A stretch of DNA of 64,000 bases from Chelydra serpentina (GCA_037349315.1 JBAIAC010000027.1:3968001-4032000); one strand, 5' to 3'. Counted from the stretch's first letter, positions 44,477-54,520 are shown. Program-made: numbers and translations. The notes: generated from the sequence alone by a model not told the origin.

Positions 44477-44673
44477 ATTAAGGTTGCAAAGTCAAGCACT
44501 CAAAAGTTAGGAAATGCCAGGACTAATTTTTTTTCTGTGCAACCTTAATTCAACACCCTTGGGTGTGCAATATGATACAATCTTTAATTCCATGATCGCT
44601 TACTATTTTTTCCACAGACAAACTTAATTCTGGCATTTCCTAACTTTTGAGTTCTTGACTTTGCAACCTTAAT
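44477..44673. mobile_element. MITE with about 50-bp terminal inverted repeats
   Basis: The left arm begins ATTAAGGTTGCAAAGTCAAG and runs on through CACTCAAAAGTTAGGAAATG. The right arm, ending at 44673, is its reverse complement with about one mismatch in the first 45 bases. The interior carries a further 'tgcaaccttaa' and the small palindrome 'acacccttgggtgt'. The total length is 197 bp with no coding capacity. The superfamily is uncertain because the ends are themselves near-palindromic (TTAA). Confidence 0.8.
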
Positions 44674-45309
44674 AATGTTTTGTATGTAGTTGTGTGTGCA
44701 ATGGTTACGTTGTGGTAGCCATTTGGCTTTTATTAATGAAAGCATGCACTGCGGAATGTCAGCAGCAATCCTCCCGGTATGGATATTATATATTTTCCAA
44801 GACAGACTCGCTCGAATTCAGGTAGTAACAGATGAGCATGTTGATTGGTTTGTTAGCTCATCAGGCTGCAAATAAGAAATTCCGTTCCTGTTTGTGTTGA
44901 TTTTGTTCTGTCCAAACCACTTTTCAGCGTTAGAAAATGAGTTTCATGGTGATCTACGATGAAACTGATGAATCCGTCACTGAGTTCAGTTATTGCACGA
45001 GAGGACGTGGACCGGTTCAATGTTCTGACTCTGTCTTGTCTTGTGTTGAGATGCTCTTACACTGGGTCACCTCGTAGGCTCTTGGCAGAAGGTTGTGAAC
45101 CATGTGACCTTGTTAAAAGGGCCACTTTCTTGGGGATCTGTTCTTCTGGAGCCCCCAGGAGGATACAGTTAATAAAAGGAGCAGTAATTATCATTCAGGG
45201 CAGGAAATAGTGAAATGGAAAATACAGCAAACATTTCTGTTAATCTCACCAAACCCTTTGCTTATTTTCAGCTTTATTGCCAACAGAGCTCACAGTTTCC
45301 TGCCTGCTG

Positions 45310-45520
45310 GTAATGCTTAGCACCTACAGAGCGCTTTACAAAGGTTAACTGAGCTTCCCAAGCACCTGTTTGAGGTAGGTGAATGTTATGCCAATTTTAC
45401 AGATGGGGAAGCAGAGGTACAAAATCTTGTGACCTGTTCAAGGCCACCCCGTGAGTCCGTGTAATACAGGAGTTTCTGGCTCCTGGCTCCGTGCTCAGAT
45501 GCCACTAGACCAAGTGCTTT
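45310..45520 (-). repeat. MIR-like SINE, minus strand
   Basis: 'gagcgctttacaaagg', 'ttgaggtaggtgaatgtt', 'ccaattttacagatgggga' and 'tgacctgttcaaggccac' follow the reverse-complement MIR order. Confidence 0.7.
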
Positions 45521-45738
45521 CTTCATGTTGGTTAAAAAGTGGCCATATTAGGCAGCAAACAGAAGTGAACCTGTTGGGTGCTGTGAGGAACTAGATCTAA
45601 CTGCTAAGGGGAAGTGTGAGCCACCTGCCAGAATCGCAGCTGCTACCAGCAACTGAGAGTGGCAGAGGAGTGCATCCTCCACTGGGTTGAAAGTGGTTGG
45701 AAAGGTGGTCCACACCAGCAATGACACACGGATTATAA

Positions 45739-45924
45739 AAAAAAATATATCTATATAATATAAATGGAGATATTCCAATCTCCTAGAACTGGAAGGACCT
45801 TGAAAGGTCATCGAGTCCAGTCCCCTGTCTTTACTAGCAGGACCAAGTACTGTCCCCTGACAGATTTTTGCCCTAGATCCCTAAATGGCCCCCTCAAGGA
45901 TTGAACTCACAACCCTGGGTTTAG
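45739..45924 (-). mobile_element. tRNA-derived SINE, turtle Cry type, truncated
   Basis: On the minus strand the copy reads GGGTTGTGAGTTCAATCC (B box), then GAGGGGGCCATTTAGG, a middle ending ACTTGGTCCTGCTAGT, and the CR1-like tail ACTGGACTCGATGACC. It finishes in 'agttctaggagattgg' and an AT-rich simple repeat. This is the layout of the tRNA-derived tortoise (Cry) SINEs with a LINE-borrowed tail. The A-box half is replaced by a C-rich run, so the copy is 5'-truncated. Confidence 0.8.
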
Positions 45925-45949
45925 CCCCCCCCCCCCGCCCCCCCGCCCC
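45925..45949. repeat. Poly-C run
   Basis: A run of C with two G interruptions replaces the head of the SINE. Length may be unreliable in sequencing. Confidence 0.85.
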
Positions 45950-46424
45950 AAATTCTGTGCTGGGCAGCAGAGGGAACTGCTGGAAACTGGTCAGGACCTC
46001 TAATAACCAGAGTTACATGCAGTCGATGTTCATGAATTTAGTCCCCATCCCAGGGAAACAAACGTTTATAGAGCACGTTAAATCACCTGCCTTGAAGTCT
46101 GTCTGAGTGTGATTCAAGCACCTTACGTTTTCACAGACCATGCTGGGGTGAGAAGCCTGGAATTTCCCATTGTTTGGAAATGATTTTTCCATCATTATCA
46201 AATAACTCAGATTGCTCCTGCTGTTGTTTTCTCTCTCATTGATTTCTCCTCTGGACCAACATCAGTATAGCTATTGTGTGATTACTGATTAAGCTCAGAA
46301 AGCTGGGCCTGTGTGGAAAGTCCCCTATGGAACAAGGATCCTGATAAGTTACTTGTATCCTGGATGCACGCCGGCATTAGAGGAGGTAAATGAGATGGGC
46401 AAACAAGCTGTTACTTACACGCAC

Positions 46425-46580
46425 TGGCAAAGATTTTCAAAAGAGACTGATGATTTTGGGTGCCCACCTTGAGATGCCTTAAAGGGGCCATGCTTTCACG
46501 AGGGGCTGAGAGCGTGGGCTCCTTTAAGGGAATCTCACAACGGGCATCTAAAATCACTAGTCACTTTTGAAAATAATTTC
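46425..46580. mobile_element. Foldback MITE with about 60-bp arms
   Basis: The left arm runs 'agattttcaaaagagactga', 'tgattttgggtgcccacctt', 'gagatgccttaaaggggcc'. The right arm reverses it: 'ctcctttaagggaatctcac', 'aacgggcatctaaaatcac', 'tagtcacttttgaaaataat'. Only about 30 bases separate the arms. Related copies lie at 31520-31680, 41755-41906 and 53604-53696. Confidence 0.7.
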
Positions 46581-46689
46581 CCTCCCATCTTCCATGGAGT
46601 GACAGGAGCGTTTGTGACACACACTGGAATTGCTTACTCCACCCACGGTCTCACAAACCTCTTCCTCTTTGGTTGAAGTTGAACAATAA

Positions 46690-47115
46690 TTTAGTGCTGT
46701 GTCCCATCAACTCTCATGACTTAATACGGTGCTGGGCTGGGTCAGCACTTGAATGGGAAACATTCAAAGAACACCAAGGTACTCGATGAAGGAGGGGATA
46801 GTGATTCAGGAGATGTGCTCTGAGTCCTGAATCCAGACCCCCTTATAGCACTTTGGTGTCTTTCAGATGTGGGGTAAAACCTAGAACCTGGTGACTTGTA
46901 GTTATTAAAATTCCCGTGACACTTTTCAGAAGAGAGGGTTCTTTAACTTGCATTGTCAGTTGGGTTTGATGTTCTTTACCTTCTGTTCTAAGTTAGTGCG
47001 TAACATTGCTGTGTACTGTCGGACAGTTGCCACATTTCAGTGGTAGGTGAATGGTCCCCCAATGCGGCTTGTAGAAGTGCTTTGGGATCCTGCAGGGTAA
47101 AAGGTGCAATGGGAA
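46690..47115 (+). mobile_element. SINE with a 5S-rRNA-like head (SINE3/AmnSINE-like)
   Basis: The sequence 46715-46790 aligns to the internal promoter of 5S rRNA: 'gggctgggtcagcacttgaa' and 'tgggaaacattcaaagaaca' followed by 'ccaaggtactcg', against 5S GGCCTGGTTAGTACTTGGAT and on. It is followed by a SINE-like body with 'tcagatgtggggtaaaacc' and a 3' part with 'tttgggatcctgcagggta'. This fits a 5S-derived SINE3-type element such as AmnSINE relatives. Limits and exact family are uncertain. Confidence 0.6.
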
Positions 47116-48245
47116 CATGAGAGAGACTTGCTCCAGGCTGTCAAAGCAGGTTTAGCATTTGATTTACTGGACTTAAGTAGAGAGAAGGCAGTAAGCGCAG
47201 GACACTGAACTCTGGCTTTCTGCAAGGAGTGAAGGGCTCTGGGGACAATGACACTGGTGCTTTTACTACAGCTGTACAGAAAGGAGCAATCGGGTGTGTC
47301 CCTGCCTCACCTCCAATTTAGCTCTTTATGGAAGTGTTGGCTTCTACTGAATGGACCAAAGTTCTCAATGAAATAAATCTGTCACCTCTCGGCAGTTTTA
47401 GCGTGCTGTAAATTCAGACTTCTTGATCGTGGAAATCTAGCTTCCCCCCCACCCCGCCCCCATTACATTTCTCTAACTACATTAGTGGCTGAGTGTCCTC
47501 TGATCTGAGGAGCTTGGCGGCAGCTCTGAAATGGCTCCTTGAGCCTTTTGGGGCCTCTCATTTCATAAAGCGTTTTTGATGGGAGATTTGGAAGTAAAAG
47601 TTGATCTGCTTTCCCATTGTTAGAGAGACCAAAATGTCCGGCCTGGGGTGTATTTAAAACAAAAGCAACAAACCACCTGTCCAGCACTTTTGCTCTGATG
47701 CCGCTGATTTGAATCAGGTTTTTAATGTACTTTTTTAAATCCACATTTTTCAGTGAAGACAAACAACCTAATAGCATTTCTTCAAAGGAATGTAAATTCC
47801 TTAAGGAAGTATCCGGAGTTCCCAGCAGTACATAGCTGCAAACCACAGACGCCTCTGGCTGAAGGCTCTGTTCTGCTTTTAATTTGGGGGTAGCGGAGGA
47901 ATTCTTTTGAAGGGTTTGGGTTCACTTGTGCGGGGCCCGTCAGGCTAGATTGTGTGTTACTGTACAGCAACGTGTTTGCTTTGGCTGCCAGCAAAGCTTT
48001 TCTTTCCCCTAGAGGAGTCTTCCCCCATCAAATCTGATGATGCGGCATGATTATTTAATTAGGATTTTCCAAAAGCCATTCCATTAGCCTTCCTAGCACT
48101 ACAGGAGTCTGGAGACCTTTCCCTCCGATCTTCTGCCCCCTGCACCTCCATCAACTCTGCCTCAGTAGCAGTGGCCATTCAGAAATCCGATTAACTGGAC
48201 AAGTGCCATTTATATGGGGCAAAATTGTAAGAAGTTTGCCTTGGA

Positions 48246-49144
48246 AAGGACTGTGGCCTACACACAAAATTGCATCGCTTTAATAAAAAGCGTGCCTTTA
48301 AACTGAATTAGTGCAACTTTGGTGTAGACTCTTTCCTATCAGTTTAAACCTGGTTTATATCGGTTTAGCCTGCACGTGTAAATTTACAAGGGCAGGCTTA
48401 GCTGCTAGACAAAATGTATTTAAGACAATGTAAGTGTGCCCACAAAGGGGTTAGCACCAGATTAACTACATCATTTTTAAATAGCCCCTTTAAGGCCTGG
48501 CCTACACCTAAAACTTAGGTTGACCTAGTTGCATCACTCAGGGCTTGTGAAATGGTCACACCCTGAGCTCCATAGTTAGGTCGACCTAACGTCCCGCTGT
48601 ACATGGAAGGATTCCATTGACCTAGCTCCCTTCTCCCAGAGAGGTAGATTTAAATTTTTTTTATTAAAGTTAATGTTTAAAATCAAATTTACACAGGTTA
48701 GGAAGGAAGGTCCTGTACATCTGGGGTCAGGCTTGGGTTATGGGGATTGCAGCTATCAGTTACAAGGTTCACAAGGTACATACATACATACCACATAACC
48801 AGCATAGATCCAGATTGGGGTGTGGAAGTTTTTAAAGTGTCAGTGGATAAGTAGGCTTGGGATGCATTAAGAGTCCACGTCAGTAGTGGTGTAGACAAGA
48901 AGTACATGGGTGGGGTGCGTCCCTCCGTTTGTCAGGGAAGGGAGGAAGTGGGTTATTTCCCTGGTCGGCGGGCTCGATTACTTGACCTGGTATTGACGGT
49001 GGCCCACTACACGGAGAGAAAATACCTTCTGTGCGTGTCGGAAGCATCTACACTGTTGCGCTGGTGCAGCACTGGAGCTGTGCTCCTGTCGTGTAGACAT
49101 ACCCTAAGGTAAACTGGTGCAACTTCCGTGTGCAGGCAAAGCCC
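48246..49144. mobile_element. Outer MITE, split by a later MITE insertion
   Basis: The left end 'ggcctacacacaaaattgca' (from about 48255) is matched by the reverse complement of 'tgcaacttccgtgtgcaggc' (49118-49137). The right end lies immediately beyond the MITE at 48494-49104. Removing that insert joins 'agccccttTAA' to 'ggtaaactggtgcaa', giving a continuous element. The interior carries 'gtttaaacctggttt' and 'tatatcggtttagcc' as in turtle 'gtctacac' elements. Confidence 0.6.
48494..49104 (+). mobile_element. Harbinger-like MITE nested in another MITE
   Basis: The left end GGCCTGGCCTACAC and right end GTGTAGACATACCC are related inverted repeats flanked by exact TAA duplications (48491-48493 and 49105-49107). 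The left part reads 'acttaggttgacctagttgc' and its internal mirror 'agttaggtcgacctaac'. The middle, about 48650-48965, looks foreign to the family: a T-run, CATACATACATA and unrelated sequence, perhaps a third insertion. Confidence 0.75.
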
Positions 49145-50599
49145 TCCTGGGCCTTGGTCCCACAACCCCTTAACACATGTGCCTAACATCACGTGGGTGA
49201 CCCCAGTGGGACTACTCGCAGGAGTAAAGTTAAGCATGTGCAGAAGAGTTTGCAGGACAGCAGCCTGAATAAGGAGCTCAGGTTTTAGGCTCTGGGAACG
49301 AACACTGCTGGCTGCTCTGAATAAACACAGGGAAATTGCCGGAGGATCTCGGCGATTGCTGAGATTAAAGGAAATCATATCCACTTGACTCCGTATAAAC
49401 ACCCACACCCCCGGCTCTGATTGAATTACGTAGCCAGACCTTTTCCCCGGCAGTTCTAGATGGAGTAACAGCACAGTGATATTTTCCCCTGTCCCTTCCA
49501 AGCAGTGACAATCAGGTGCTTAGAAAGCCCTGACTTCAACCATTACACTGCAATCAGTTTGAAGAGTGGCTGCTTAGAACTCTGCCGTGTGTGCTAGGGC
49601 AGGGGAAATATAAACCTAGCTCAGGGTTTGCTGCTCTGAGCTACCTTGGCTGGGCGGTTTCATGTTTCCATTGTGGTCGTTGAGATTTTCTCCAGGGTGA
49701 ATGTAAAATGTTTAAAGCTGGTAGGAGAGTCTAGGGCAGCAGCCCTGTCTTCAGACCACCTCTGGAGTACAGTGCACACACGCCCTAGCTAGAGACCAGG
49801 CCTCTGTTTTACGATCTGGCTTTATGAGTTTAAAAAATGCGGTGACACCAAAGATAAATAATACCTTGGCAGTTATATTTCACACTTGCACATGGTCTCA
49901 GTAAATAGGCTGCTCCCCTGGAGTCACAAGATCTGAAATATATGGCCAAATGAGTGCTCGGCTGTTTGCATTAATAACTAAACCCACTTCCAAGCTGATA
50001 AAATCAGGGGAGTGACTTTGAACAGGGACACTGCGGGAGGGTGTCACTCCCGGGTTTAAAACTGACTCAGCCCTTTGTTGGGGTGTGCAGGATGTACGGT
50101 CATGCAGAGTGGGACTGGACAGGAGTGAATTTGGCTGTCAAATGAGGGGACGGGAAGATGTTTACAGCATAAATTATCCAGGTTGCTTTTGGCCCAATTT
50201 GAAATTTTTGGGGCAGGGAGCGCTGGCTGCTGGACTGTGATTGCAGTGAAGTAGGGGCCACCAGCCCTTTGGGTCCCCAGTAGGCCAGTGTAGGAAAATT
50301 CATTTGTTTCCTCCTCTGAGGGAGACTGCAGATAACTCACCCCCTGGATTAACAGTACCTTCATGCAGTCAGGCAGAAGGGTTCGTGTTGAGCTCTCGAA
50401 GGCTGGGCAGGGCTGTGATTCTGATGGCTGCCTGGCCCCTGTAGACAGGAACAGCACTAGATCTTACTCTTCATAAAAGCCAGGACAGACTCATGGAGAG
50501 GTACTGATGGGATCCCCACTTCCCCTGTGGTGCAGATTTGCTGTCTCTCAGCCCAGCTCTCCAGAAGTACTGACCCAGTGAGGGGTGGGTGGAGATGCC

Positions 50600-50667
50600 C
50601 GGGGTGAGATTCCTGCTCCGTTGAAGTCACTGGGAGCTTTGCCCTTGACTTCAGTAGTTTCACCCCT
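50600..50667. repeat. Small palindromic repeat
   Basis: 'ggggtgagattcctgctcc' with 'gttgaagtcactggga' is mirrored by 'cccttgacttcagtagtttc' and 'acccc'. This is the familiar 'gaagtcaatggga' palindromic repeat of turtle and crocodile DNA. Confidence 0.6.
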
Positions 50668-51179
50668 TATTTCTAAAGTCCAGCCAAGCTCCAGAAGTCT
50701 CTGCAAACTTACCACCATACAAGCCGGGAGTCACAGAGCAGGGTGGTCTCACAGCTCAGCTGGAGCGGGACAGAGGAGATCTGGATGCTGCAGAGTACTA
50801 GGCATGAGTCTCGGCCCCTGGTCTGCTGGGGCACCTAGGGCAGGTGCCTCTGCCTTTCCCTGGCTCTCTTTCCCCACCCGGGGAAGGGTGGTGATGCTTC
50901 TTCCCCGCTGTTGGGAGGCTTAATGGAGGTGTGTGACCTGCTCTGAGAGCCTGACCTGCAGGGAGAGCGCTGGTTAGCCCAGAACAGGCCCCCATCAACA
51001 CCTGGCCTTTGTGTCTCGCCATGTGCTGCACAGGGGCAGGACAGGAACAATCAGAACCCCGGGGCTGGGGCTGGACCCCGCTGCCCCAGTGCTGGCCTGG
51101 GCTGGCGGCTGGTTCGGTGTCTGGGGATTTCAGAGGGGCCGGGGAGCCCCCATCCCCCTCCTTGCAGCGGAGAGGCGGG

Positions 51180-51280
51180 ACGCCGGGGCCCCGCCCGCTC
51201 CAATCCCCGCGGCCGGGGGCGGGCCCTGCTGCCCAGGAGCCGGCGGGCCGGGAGCGCGGCCAGTGCTGCCGGGCCGGGCC
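51180..51280 (+). promoter_or_regulatory. RFLNB: RFLNB proximal promoter / 5' UTR
   Basis: Upstream of the ATG are a GC box (CCCCGCCC near 51189), a CCAAT motif at 51200-51204 and a second GC box (GGGGGCGGG near 51215). No TATA box is seen, as is usual in CpG-island promoters. The transcription start was not located. Confidence 0.55.
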
Positions 51281-51469
51281 ATGGTGGGGACGCTGGCGCT
51301 GCCCGAGGGGCCCGAGCCGCTGGACAGGAAGCGGCGCGGCGAGCGGGTGCTGGACAGCCCCGACTCCGGCCTGCCGCCCAGCCCCAGCCACTGGCTGCTG
51401 GCCGCCGGCCCCGAGCGCGCCGCGCCCCCCGGGCTGCCCGAGCCGGACGCCGCGGGCCAGGCGCCGCCG
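51281..51469 (+). CDS. RFLNB: RFLNB (refilin B) coding exon 1
   Basis: Refilin B (FAM101B) binds filamin A and helps organise perinuclear actin bundles; with its paralogue RFLNA it acts in skeletal development. Exon 1 encodes 63 residues: MVGTLALPEGPEPLDRKRRG, then the conserved ERVLDSPDSGLPPSPSHW. The DSGLPPS stretch fits the DSG(x)2-4S instability motif known from refilins. The ATG at 51281 is chosen because it begins the MVG start remembered for vertebrate refilin B. The exon ends before GTGAGT. With exons 2 and 3 the protein has 209 residues, close to the human length. The frame stays open past the donor through the intronic minisatellite, so intron retention would extend it. Confidence 0.95.
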
Positions 51470-51548
51470 GTGAGTCGAGCCCGGTCCGGGGCAGCGCTGG
51501 GCGTGCAGCTGAGCTGGGGGCGTGTGGGTCAGGGGGCTGCCGGGGGCC

Positions 51549-52515
51549 GTATCGGTGCATGCAGGGAGCAGCGGGACCCGGGGCTGCCGGGGGCCGTATC
51601 GGTGCATGCAGGGAGCAGCGGGACCCGGGGGTGTCCGGGGCTGTCGGGGGCCGTATCGGTGCATGCAGGGAGCAGCGGGACCCGGGGCTGCCGGGGGCCG
51701 TATCGGTGCATGCAGGGAGCAGCGGGACCCGGGGCTGCCGGGGCGTGTATCGGTGCATGTAGGGAGCAGCGGGACCCGGGGCTGCCGGGGGGTGTATCGG
51801 TGCATGCAGGGAGCAGCGGGACCCGGGGCTGCCGGGGCGTGTATCGGTGCATGCAGGGAGCAGCGGGACCCGGGGGTGTTCGGGGCTGCCGGGGGCCGTA
51901 TCGGTGCATGCAGGGAGCAGCGGGACCCGGGGCTGCCGGGGGGTGTATCGATGCATGCAGGGAGCAGCGGGACCCGGGGGTGTCCGGGGCTGCCGGGGGG
52001 TGTATCGGTGCATGCAGGGAGCAGCGGGACCCGGGGGTGTCCGGGGCTGCCGGGGGGTGTATCGGTGCATGCAGGGAGCAGCGGGACCCGGGGCTGCCGG
52101 GGCGTGTATCGGTGCATGCAGGGAGCAGCGGGACCCGGGGGTGTTCGGGGCTGCCGGGGGCCGTATCGGTGCATGCAGGGAGCAGCGGGACCCGGGGCTG
52201 CCGGGGGGTGTATCGATGCATGCAGGGAGCAGCGGGACCCGGGGGTGTCCGGGGCTGCCGGGGGGTGTATCGGTGCATGCAGGGAGCAGCGGGACCCGGG
52301 GGTGTCCGGGGCTGCCGGGGGGTGTATCGGTGCATGCAGGGAGCAGCGGGACCCGGGGCTGCCGGGGGCCGTATCGGTGCATGCAGGGAGCAGCGGGACC
52401 CGGGGCTGTCGGGGGCCGTATCGGTGCATGCAGGGAGCAGCAGGACCCGGGGGTGTCCGGGGCTGCTGGGGGGCGTATTGGTGCATGCAGGGAGCAGCGG
52501 GAGCCACCCGGGGGG
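51549..52515 (+). repeat. G-rich minisatellite, 19 units of 47 or 57 bp
   Basis: Each unit begins GTATCGGTGCATGCAGGGAG and continues CAGCGGGACCCGGGGCTGCC. Unit starts are 51549, 51596, 51653, 51700, 51747, 51794, 51841, 51898, 51945, 52002, 52059, 52106, 52163, 52210, 52267, 52324, 52371, 52418 and 52475. Spacing is 47 bp, or 57 bp where a 10-base GGGTGTCCGG-type insert is present. The spacing order 57-47-57-57-47 occurs twice in succession (51841-52105 and 52106-52370), marked by shared variants GTGTTCGG and TATCGATGC, so a 265-bp block was duplicated. G runs are frequent on the transcribed gene's sense strand. Confidence 0.95.
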
Positions 52516-53603
52516 TGGGGGTTGTGCTGGGGGCACTAGGTTCGGGTCCCTTCCTGAGAATCGTGCATCCCCAGCAGGCTCGTCCCTGGTTCACCCTCAG
52601 CAGTGGCTGCACCTCCCGGGGTGACCGAATGTGGGGGAGGGCAGCACAGAAGGTGGCTGGCTCTGGGGATCCCTGTGCACAGACAGCAGCTTCCCCCTCC
52701 GCCTGTCCCCGCTCCGCAAAGATGCGGCTCCTGCCCGCAGAGCGATGCGATTCTCTGGCTCTCCTGCTCGGCAGAGTAGACAGAAGCCCAGGCGAGCTCA
52801 CAAACCCGCCTGTCTCTCTTATCCGCTTGCGGGGTGCAGAGATGCCCTCGGCCCGTTCTCTCCGCCCAGCCTTCCAGCCCCTCTGGCTGGAGGCGCAGCA
52901 GCTGCTGGGAAGTTTGATCCCTTTGGGGACAGTCAGCTCCTCTCCGCAGGGCTGTTTGCGCATCTTTTGGTAAGGTCTCCCGAAGCCAGAGGGCCGGGGC
53001 TAAGGCGGTGTGTCCGCCAGACTAAATTGTAAAGGAAAGGCTGGGTTGTTTAGCTGGCTGTAGATTTTTATTTAGATGTTGGTCTCAAATCACACCAGCC
53101 GGCATCCATCCAAGCCCTGAGCATACATTAAAAAACCCAATGGGATCAGAGTTACAGTTAGAACTGGTACAGATTTTCACCTGGAAGAATGCACCTAGAC
53201 AAGAGAGCGGTGGAAAACAAGTGACCCGACTTCCCCTCCCCTTCACCCAGAGCTGCTGCTGCTTTACTGTTTAATTGATCTGTGCAGGGGCTGTACCCAC
53301 AAAGTGCCCAGCACACTCTTGGCACGATGGAAGTACAGACATCAGTAATGCTGGCTGGTGGCGAATTGTAGAATCACGAAACCGAGTTATTCATTCACAA
53401 CACCGCCCAGCTTTCTGCCCGTGACAGGAATTCCACACGCCTGTCACTCGTGCACACAGACTGTCTGGAGTCGTTTTCCACCAGGCCTTTTTAAAGGTCT
53501 GTCGCACACTCGGGTCTTGCCGGAGTGAAAGCCACACACTGGCGTCAGCAGGATAGTGCCCTTAGAATACCAGCCTGGGCTCCGGGGGTCAACGTCAATT
53601 CTG

Positions 53604-53696
53604 GGGTCTGATTTTTTTTCAAAGGTTCTGAGTACCCGCATCTCTCACTAATTTCACTTGGAGTTTGGGGTGCTCAGTACCTCTGAAAATCAGGCC
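53604..53696. mobile_element. Short palindromic MITE
   Basis: 'tctgattttttttcaaaggt' with 'tctgagtaccc' is mirrored by 'ggggtgctcagtacctctga' with 'aaatcaggcc'. It is the same family as 41808-41857. Confidence 0.6.
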
Positions 53697-54520
53697 TTTT
53701 ATTGTAGCTATTGGACACCTCAAAGACGTTTGTTAAGATAATGCAGGGAAAAGGGAGAACAGCTTAGAAATGCCGAAGGTCGAACAATAAGATTCTCGTA
53801 ACGTCCAGGGGTCTTAAAGGAGCATTCCCAAAGCTGTATTAAAGAAAAGCAGAATTCGCCGGCTTGGAGGTGCTGTTCTAGCCTCAGCACGTGAGGGTTC
53901 TCCTCCTCCTCCTTCCCAGCTGGGGGGCCTTGGCAGAAGGGACAGCACCTCACAGTCCATATGGTCCCGTAAGGGAGGAGACGGGGGACTTCTCCATTCC
54001 TGGAGAAAGCCCAAGCTAGAAAGAGTTGCCCCTTTCCTGCAGCGCATGTACATACTGGATGCAGCTGAGCTTGGGAAATAGGAAGCGGGGAAGGCTGTTT
54101 CGAAGTTCATGCAACTTAATAACCCATGAAGGTTTCTGTTGCAATTTATGTACAGAATTGACTGATGAATCCAGTGTTGAGAGATTTCATACACACTTTG
54201 CAAAATATTAATGATAAAAAACCCGAACATAAATCCCCGAAGCAGTGACGCCATACTATCCTTGGAGGATGTACTGACTCCAGCCCCTCGCGGTGGAGAA
54301 GGACCTTCTCTGTATGAATGCCCCAGAAGTACCAGGCACACCTATTGTGTAAATCCGTGGGTCTCCATGAACGTCAATGGAACTATCAGTCATTTACAGA
54401 TATGTCTGTTTTGGGTAATGTTGACTTTGTCCTTGACACAGAGGGTGACTAAATAAACATCCCCCCCTTGGGACTGTACTGAATTGCTATATTAAAGGGA
54501 CTCTCTTTGCGCTTTTGCAG

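Larger units (their letters stand above)
41234..51150. other. VPS53-RFLNB intergenic region
   Basis: About 9.9 kb with no recognisable protein-coding exon. It contains MITEs (41755-41906, 42143-42250, 44477-44673, 46425-46580, nested cluster 48246-49144), a MIR-like SINE (45310-45520), a Cry-type SINE (45739-45924), a 5S-like SINE (46690-47115) and a palindromic repeat at 50600-50667. Two stretches, about 43400-44000 and 47460-48130, look unique and could hold regulatory elements. Confidence 0.7.
51000..52560. promoter_or_regulatory. RFLNB: CpG island spanning the RFLNB promoter, exon 1 and minisatellite
   Basis: CpG density and GC content rise sharply here against AT-rich flanks. The island covers the promoter, exon 1 and the repeat array, and fades near 52560. 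Confidence 0.8.
51470..54520 (+). other. RFLNB: RFLNB intron 1
   Basis: A 3.05-kb intron. Its first kilobase is a GC-rich minisatellite (51549-52515), followed by CpG-rich unique sequence to about 53000 and ordinary sequence with a palindromic repeat at 53604-53696. The intron ends in a TTTTGCAG acceptor. No other exon was found. Confidence 0.8.

Noticed and set aside
49007..49501. 164-codon minus-strand frame
   Set aside because: It begins inside the nested MITE cluster and has no recognisable protein features.
51549..52515. CRISPR-like appearance of regularly spaced repeats
   Set aside because: The units are contiguous tandem repeats without unique spacers, in a vertebrate intron with splice sites either side. 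It is a minisatellite.
50798..52963. Very long open frames on both strands (up to 721 codons) over the RFLNB intron-1 repeat
   Set aside because: They result from stop-free repeat units of 47/57 bp, are open in several overlapping frames at once, and overlap RFLNB exon 1. None resembles a known protein.
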